From NCBI GenBank assembly GCA_019416455.1, contig DXXG01000028.1:434001-498000 (forward strand): 64,000 nucleotides of DNA, given 5' to 3'. Below the pieces are notes generated by a model that was not told where the DNA came from, ran no database searches, and worked only from the letters and a program-made list of their open reading frames with translations. This document shows positions 59,171 through 64,000 of the stretch, piece after piece (positions within the stretch are counted from its first letter, which is position 1; every line of letters starts with the position of its first letter). Source of the stretch: Clostridiales bacterium (lineage in GTDB: Bacteria; Bacillota; Clostridia; Oscillospirales; Acutalibacteraceae). A program made the translations under genes and the position numbers.

Positions 59171-59219
59171 AGTATAGAAAAGCCAGCTCTCTGATAGTTT
59201 CATTCCAAGAGAGGGCCTT
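59171..59219 (-). terminator. Likely terminator of the glycosidase gene run
   Basis: On the minus strand AAAGGCCCTCTCT pairs imperfectly with AGAGAGCTGGCTTT across a 15-base loop, followed by TTTTC. It lies just beyond the stop codon at 59237. Confidence 0.5.
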
Positions 59220-59236
59220 TCTCTCCCGCGGCCCCT

Positions 59237-61201
59237 TTATTTCAGTTCCACGATCGCGTAGCCGTTGATCTCGGGAATCGTGACAGAGCCGTTCTTGATT
59301 TCCAGCGGAATATTTTCCGGCACCAAGCAGGCTTCGGTGAACTTTCGGGGGATATTCACCTTCACAGTCACGTTACGCAGGACAGTGCGTTCCTCGATGA
59401 TGTCAATGGTTGCGCTCTTGCGCACCGGCACATAGGAGAGAATATGCAGATTTGTGCGGGACTTATCCGGCTGATCCAGTACACTCACCGTCATCGTGGA
59501 GGGGCCATCGTGTCGGACAATCCGCTCGTCCAGCAGCAGATCGATCGCGTTGGAAATCAGTTTCTTACACCAGATGGGAGCATTTTTCCGGTACTGCCGG
59601 AAGATTGGATGTTCAAAGAGAATCACGCCGTCCTTTCGCAGCACTGCCGGATACGCTTCTCCCTTGGCGGAAGGAGCATAACGGTGGGAACAGAAAACAT
59701 CTCGATCAAATTTAAAATAGGGATCCCGGGCCTGCAGGATGGTTTCCGCGCCGGCGGGTTCCAAGGTTTCTCCCTGCATGTAGATGACATACTCATTTTC
59801 CGGTTCCAGGCCTTCCGCCAGCTTGCCCTCAGCAATGAGGAAGTTGGGGTAAATGTCCCGAGGCCCTGCAGACTTGGCGCCGAAACAAGAGGGATATTCC
59901 CCGTCCTTGTTTTGTCCGCCCTTGGCACAGGCGATCACCTTTCCGCCCATGGCCACAAAGTTTTCCAGCCTTTCCTGGAACTCTTCGCTGACCACCAAGT
60001 CGTCGGGCAGGATGATCAGTTTATAGCCGTCCAGATCCATTTCCGGATCAATGATGTCAAACTGAATGGCCAGTTCGTCCAGCATCTGAGTAGCACCCAT
60101 GATGCTGTCGGGGATCTTGAGCTCCGCTCGGGGAGATTCAGAAGTAACCACCGCCGCTTCCACCACCGGCGTAGAGGGACGGGCCCACTCCTCCCGTTCC
60201 GCAAACTGACTGTACACTTTGCCGATAAGGCGGTATGTGGCAGGATTCAGGGAACCGTTAGGCTCTAGCTGATCGCCGATCGAGGAAGCAAACCCCAAGC
60301 TCAGCATCCGGAAGCACTCGAATTCCAGGGCCGCCTGGTTTTTCAAGCTGTGGAAATCGCCCCATTCGGTGTGGAATTTGCCGGTCATCCCCATACAGTC
60401 CTTTCCAAGTTTCCGAGCGTAACGAGCAGTCACAGGAAAATGCAGGTATCCCCAGAGGCCGGAAGGCAGGCTTTCCAGCTCAAAATGAGTATAGGAGTCC
60501 ACACTGTTCTTGGTACAGGGTCCCACATGGCCGGCGTTATAGAAGATGGTACAGTCCTTATTGTACTGGCGTACCAGTTCTGTCATGTTCTTTTTAAACC
60601 GGTCCATAACAGTTTTGGCAAAATCTCTTACGGCTTCGTCATCCGAAGCGTCAATGCCCAGTTTCTTCATTTCAGCCCGACAGGAAGCGCACAAACAGGG
60701 ACGGATGCCCACCATATCAAAGAACAGGCCGTCCAGTTCATCTCCTAGCAGCTCACAGACCTCAATGGTCTGTTCCTTCAGGAAATCCCAATATCCAGTG
60801 TTGACGCACAGAGACTGGTCAAAGCCAGGTTCCGTGAGGGGATGTCCCTCATGGGAACCGTCTTTTTTTCGGATCAGCCATTCCGGATGAGTGGCCGCGC
60901 AGTGACGATCCCACTGAACTGTGATGTAGACCGGAGCGTTGACGCCCACTTTATGCAAAGCGCGCACCTGGTCCACCAGAAGGTTTTTGTATTCCAGGTG
61001 GGGATGGACCAGCTCCGGGAACTTTTTAGAGGGGTAATAGAGCCAACCATGGCAGCATCTGGCAAAAACAGTGACAGAGCTGATGCTGGCGTCTTTCACG
61101 GTTTTCGCGAACGCCTCCGGGTCAAAAGTCGAACCTACACCGGGAATATACTCCGATGTGTGAAAATCCAGATGAACCTGGCGGGGAGATAGCTGTTTCA
61201 T
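59237..61201 (-). CDS. Glycoside hydrolase-like protein with beta-galactosidase trimerisation domain (GHL6/GH151-like)
   Basis: A 654-residue protein without a signal peptide. The N-terminal barrel resembles the GHL6/GH151 group: QVHLDFHTSEYIPGVG, VTVFARCCHGWLYYPSKKFP, VNTGYWDFLKEQTIEVCELL and LDGLFFDMVGIRPCLCASCR, with acidic residues at strand ends as active-site candidates. From about residue 340 a trimerisation-type Rossmann domain follows (AAVVTSESP, YKLIILPDDLVVSEEFQERL, GGKVIACAKGG), then a small beta domain. Some GH151 members are alpha-L-fucosidases, but the substrate cannot be assigned here. The ATG at 61201 is chosen because AAGGA lies at a proper distance, while the ATG three codons earlier is too close. 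It follows the toroid protein gene by 67 bases. Confidence 0.68.
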   Translation of the reverse strand: MKQLSPRQVHLDFHTSEYIPGVGSTFDPEAFAKTVKDASISSVTVFARCCHGWLYYPSKKFPELVHPHLEYKNLLVDQVRALHKVGVNAPVYITVQWDRHCAATHPEWLIRKKDGSHEGHPLTEPGFDQSLCVNTGYWDFLKEQTIEVCELLGDELDGLFFDMVGIRPCLCASCRAEMKKLGIDASDDEAVRDFAKTVMDRFKKNMTELVRQYNKDCTIFYNAGHVGPCTKNSVDSYTHFELESLPSGLWGYLHFPVTARYARKLGKDCMGMTGKFHTEWGDFHSLKNQAALEFECFRMLSLGFASSIGDQLEPNGSLNPATYRLIGKVYSQFAEREEWARPSTPVVEAAVVTSESPRAELKIPDSIMGATQMLDELAIQFDIIDPEMDLDGYKLIILPDDLVVSEEFQERLENFVAMGGKVIACAKGGQNKDGEYPSCFGAKSAGPRDIYPNFLIAEGKLAEGLEPENEYVIYMQGETLEPAGAETILQARDPYFKFDRDVFCSHRYAPSAKGEAYPAVLRKDGVILFEHPIFRQYRKNAPIWCKKLISNAIDLLLDERIVRHDGPSTMTVSVLDQPDKSRTNLHILSYVPVRKSATIDIIEERTVLRNVTVKVNIPRKFTEACLVPENIPLEIKNGSVTIPEINGYAIVELK

Positions 61202-61268
61202 TTCTTTCATTTCCTTTCTTTATCGCGGGGGAAATCCCGCCTTTATTCAAAAGAGCTTTCACGCTCTC

Positions 61269-63038
61269 TTAAAGCATGGGAATGACTTCTGCAAGAGCCA
61301 AAAGATTGCTGGTCTCAGACCAGCAGCTGCCATGGAAAACACCGCCGACACACCGGTCCGTTTCCCAATCGGACATATTCACTCGCTCACAGATAAAACC
61401 CTGAGGCAGACGGTGAGGCTCCAACTGGTCCGAGCTGCCCTTTTCCCGATCTTCCGGCAGCAGATCCCAATCATAGATGGGGTCACTGTTTGTGGACATA
61501 TATTGGCCGATGGTCAGGGAGATATCTTTTACCAGTTCCAGATACAGAGGATCCTTTGTCCACTGCCACAGTTTCAAAAGGCTGTCCCCGGACAAGGTGC
61601 AGATCCCCGGGGCGGAATGCTTGTTCTGCAAATTGGCAAATACACTGCCCACCGTTTTCATATGATGGCGCCCGAATTCACTTTCTGGCGGGAACTGGTA
61701 ATTGTAGCTTACTACCCAGCTGCTGCAATAATGGGCACATTCCTTAGCGTATGTCAACCATTTTTTACTTCCGGTAACCTCATATAGGACCACAAAGCTC
61801 TCCAGCAGCCCGAAACCGCTTTCGCTGTCGACGCATTGCAGGATCTCTCCCGGTCCCCCTGTGGTATACCATTTCCGCAGATGCTGCTGGTAGTAATACT
61901 CCGCGCTTTCCTCCGCCGTCTCCAGGTATTTCTGGTCACCGAAAAAGGCATAGGCTTTTGCCAGACCAGCAGGCGCGATCCCGGCGCTTGTGGATCCGCC
62001 CACACAGATCTCCCCCGTATGAACGTCCACGAACTGGCCAAACTGACCGTATGTTTTCCAAAGTCTCACGAAGCCGTCCGCAGTTTTCCGGGCCCCTTCA
62101 CGGAACTCCTCCGGGACTTCCCTATTTCTTTCCTGCATCAGCGTGAAATGTTTGAAGAGGAAATACAAAACATCCGCCGATTTCCGGATCAAATGCCAAT
62201 GGTCCGCGCCGGGCTGCTGAAAAGCGTCACTGTAAATTTTCCCCTCAAAGTCCACGATCCCGTGGAAAAATCCGCTTTCACACTGGGTGGAAAACAGGAA
62301 GGAAAGCGTTCGCATTTCACGTTCCCATTCCAGCTCTCCGCCTAATTTCATGAGAGCGTACCCGCTCATGGCTCCTCCGGTCCATCCAGGCTGCCAAACC
62401 TGAAAACGGGTCTTGTCCGTTCCCACCATGTAGAATCCCGGGTCCTCCAACCAGTTCATGGTGTTGAATTTTTCTTTCTGGATCTCAAACTGCTCATCAA
62501 AGGGCAGAACCTGGGGACGTTGGCAATCCAGCTCCATGATTTTACGCTTTTCAAAAAACACCCGATAAAATTCTGCCAGGTCATCACAGGGAAAATCCAG
62601 CACCTTGCAAGGAATGTCCCCAGGAAGATCCTCCCACGGCTCTGGGTTATGGTACATATGGGGCCACCGGTAAATGCTTTCCCGTTTGGCTGGCCAAGTG
62701 AGCCGGATACATCCGTCCTCATAGCCCAGGCCAATGTTTTTTCCTTGGATTTGCTGGACTGTGAATACCAGGATTCCTCTTTTTTGCGCAGGAGAGAAAA
62801 CACCTACACACGGGGTCGCTGCGTCACCAGTGGTGACCTGGATTTTCCCACTTTCGTCTGGTTCCAGTCTGGGAACATCGGTGATGGTAACCGGCATCTC
62901 CACTTGAGCATCCTCTAAAGTAAATTTCGGCGGGTACTCATAGGGGCGCACCTGAAACTGGTTCCCCGCGTAACAACAAGCCGGGATAAATACGTAAAGA
63001 TCTTTGTCCGTTGGTGTTCTCACATATTTTTCTGCCAT
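61269..63038 (-). CDS. Alpha/alpha-toroid protein, probable glycoside hydrolase
   Basis: A 589-residue cytoplasmic protein. A beta-sandwich-like N-terminal ~190 residues is followed by a helical part with the pattern of six-hairpin glycosidases: MVGTDKTRFQVWQPGWTGGA, ADVLYFLFKHFTLMQERNRE, GGSTSAGIAPAGLAKAYAFF and ESGFGLLESFVVLYEVTGSK. Aromatic and acidic residues line what would be the toroid opening. No exact family is recognised. The ATG at 63038 (MAEKYVRTPTDKDLY) is used; the longer frame upstream is AT-rich and not conserved-looking. It shares the transcript direction with the glycosidase downstream, so the two may act on the same oligosaccharide. Confidence 0.6.
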   Translation of the reverse strand: MAEKYVRTPTDKDLYVFIPACCYAGNQFQVRPYEYPPKFTLEDAQVEMPVTITDVPRLEPDESGKIQVTTGDAATPCVGVFSPAQKRGILVFTVQQIQGKNIGLGYEDGCIRLTWPAKRESIYRWPHMYHNPEPWEDLPGDIPCKVLDFPCDDLAEFYRVFFEKRKIMELDCQRPQVLPFDEQFEIQKEKFNTMNWLEDPGFYMVGTDKTRFQVWQPGWTGGAMSGYALMKLGGELEWEREMRTLSFLFSTQCESGFFHGIVDFEGKIYSDAFQQPGADHWHLIRKSADVLYFLFKHFTLMQERNREVPEEFREGARKTADGFVRLWKTYGQFGQFVDVHTGEICVGGSTSAGIAPAGLAKAYAFFGDQKYLETAEESAEYYYQQHLRKWYTTGGPGEILQCVDSESGFGLLESFVVLYEVTGSKKWLTYAKECAHYCSSWVVSYNYQFPPESEFGRHHMKTVGSVFANLQNKHSAPGICTLSGDSLLKLWQWTKDPLYLELVKDISLTIGQYMSTNSDPIYDWDLLPEDREKGSSDQLEPHRLPQGFICERVNMSDWETDRCVGGVFHGSCWSETSNLLALAEVIPML

Positions 63039-63447
63039 GTTGATCACCCATTTACTGCTTTGAATCTGATAAAGCAAGTCAAGTAAACGAAACGTATCGC
63101 ATATGACTCGCATGTAATTTACACCAAATGGCCTGGTAAAGCAAGCTTTTTTTAGCAACTCTAAACTTAATTATTTCTTACCATCTTCACTTTCCGGCCT
63201 AATGCTCTTTTCTCCTCCGCTAACCGTATAATTTTCTATATGCCGCTAGAGGAAACCATAAAGCACTTGAGTGTAGTGCCCATTTTCCCAATCCAAGCAT
63301 ATCATCAGCCATTCCGACCACCTTTAACTATCCTGGACTAACTCCAAACGAAAAGTGGCCCCGCCCTGTCATTTGACAGAGCGGGGCCACCTCGCGTATG
63401 TAATACTTCTTCCTCAAGCAATGACTCAGCAGAATATCCAGCGCTGC
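63039..63447. other. Intergenic stretch with operator-like dyad and terminator
   Basis: TTTACACCA (63118-63126) and TGGTAAA (63134-63140) form an imperfect inverted repeat, a possible LacI/GntR-type operator before the toroid gene. At 63353-63391 GTGGCCCCGC-CTGTCA pairs with TGACAG-GCGGGGCCAC, followed on the minus strand by TTTTCG, which is the terminator of the URO-D gene upstream of this gap. No gene is seen here. Confidence 0.5.
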
Positions 63448-64000
63448 TTAGCCATACTTTCCCACTTCTTTAACGGTGGACACAATACTTTTCATGGTAT
63501 CCAAACTTACTGAATTAGGGATAGAATGGTCCGAGGCAAAAATATATCCGCCGTTTTCTTTCAGGACTGGGACAGTGTTTCTGATCGCCTCAATAATAGC
63601 TTCCTCATTATCCCAAAGAACTGCGTTGATTCCCCCATGGAGAACCAAACGGTCCCCGTACTCCTTTTTGATTTTCAGTACATCCATCCCCGCTTTTACC
63701 TCAAGGGGGTTCAACCCGTCAATTCCTGTTTCCATTATGTCAGGTAAAAGGGGCATGATATCGCCGCAAGAATGGAGCCTAGCAAAAATCCCTTTGCTGT
63801 GAGCCCAGTCTACGGCTCTCTTATGGACGTCCTTCAGCAGATCCCGGTACATTTGATTTGAAAAAAAGGGAGTATTTTTATAGCCCATATCGTCCGGCCA
63901 AGTAATCGCGTCAAAATGATATCCAGCATCCCAAAGCATATCGAAGTGAGCAATGCAGCAATCCAAATAGGTATTAAAAATATCCGTCACCCACTCGGGG
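63448..64000 (-). CDS. Uroporphyrinogen decarboxylase-fold protein (5' end outside window)
   Basis: The last ~183 residues of a URO-D superfamily protein; the frame is open to the window edge. Visible parts include DMLWDAGYHFDAITWPDDMG, KGIFARLHSCGDIMPLLPDI, GIDGLNPLEVKAGMDVLKIK and RLVLHGGINAVLWDN, with the final SIPNSVSLDTMKSIV. The HSCG cysteine motif and the overall pattern match the MtaA/CmuA-type methyltransferase-like branch more than HemE. In gut Clostridia such genes often sit in carbohydrate or methylated-compound loci; the role here is unknown. A strong terminator follows, so it is not transcribed with the toroid gene unless read through. Confidence 0.78.
   Translation of the reverse strand, partial: PEWVTDIFNTYLDCCIAHFDMLWDAGYHFDAITWPDDMGYKNTPFFSNQMYRDLLKDVHKRAVDWAHSKGIFARLHSCGDIMPLLPDIMETGIDGLNPLEVKAGMDVLKIKKEYGDRLVLHGGINAVLWDNEEAIIEAIRNTVPVLKENGGYIFASDHSIPNSVSLDTMKSIVSTVKEVGKYG

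Overview
The window looks like the chromosome of a gut-type Clostridia, most like the Oscillospiraceae/Ruminococcaceae group. The evidence is moderate GC coding bias, AGGAGG-type ribosome binding sites, and low-GC Gram-positive marker genes: whiA, hprK, a glgC/glgD pair, ThiT with a TPP riboswitch, DUF1540 and CD1871A-type small proteins, Bce-type permeases and MacB-like fused ABC proteins. No species can be named from sequence alone.

Layout. 1-3.7 kb: end of an NADPH glutamate synthase subunit, a HAD phosphatase, a DUF1540 protein, and smpB directly followed by tmRNA (ssrA). 3.8-6.5 kb: an AT-richer patch of small membrane proteins and a broken open frame that may be toxin/immunity debris, next to ssrA. 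6.5-15.2 kb: a divergent TetR regulator and a four-gene operon with a 108-residue protein, an MMPL/RND transporter, a 1528-residue GLUG-repeat membrane protein and a cytidylate-kinase-like protein. 15.4-20.9 kb: YitT-like protein, TPP riboswitch plus thiT, and two tandem O-antigen-polymerase-like proteins. 21-27 kb: the glycogen operon glgB-glgC-glgD-glgA, with an unidentified structured RNA candidate upstream. 27.4-28.4 kb: a 49-residue membrane protein, rpsT and tRNA-Arg(CCU).

28.4-32.8 kb: a decayed Bce-type peptide-resistance module. The permease is intact, but the ATPase has a nonsense codon, the kinase is frameshifted, the response regulator has lost its receiver, and a MATE remnant follows. 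32.9-36.1 kb: a GH31 glycosidase and a sugar-binding protein that both lack their N-termini and meet head to head at about 34.73 kb, so this is a rearrangement or assembly junction. 36.2-39.3 kb: LacI regulator, sfsA, a zinc ribbon protein and a BlaI-like regulator. 39.3-48.4 kb: pfkA, dnaE, a membrane protein, whiA, rapZ, murB and hprK. 48.6-50.3 kb: initiator tRNA, an AT-rich S66 peptidase and a gene relic.

50.3-57.6 kb: a two-component system and a five-gene set (exported thioredoxin lipoprotein, two fused ATPase-permeases, a CD1871A small protein and a NapH-like Fe-S membrane protein). A shared 17-base box lies upstream of both the regulator gene and the thioredoxin gene, which suggests one regulon for extracytoplasmic thiol redox or peptide defence. 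58-64 kb: an M24 peptidase, then three minus-strand genes for two glycosidase-like proteins and a URO-D-fold protein that runs off the window.

The most interesting loci are the TetR/MMPL/GLUG operon, the redox-ABC regulon with its duplicated operator, the head-to-head truncation junction, and the unassigned structured RNA upstream of glgB.
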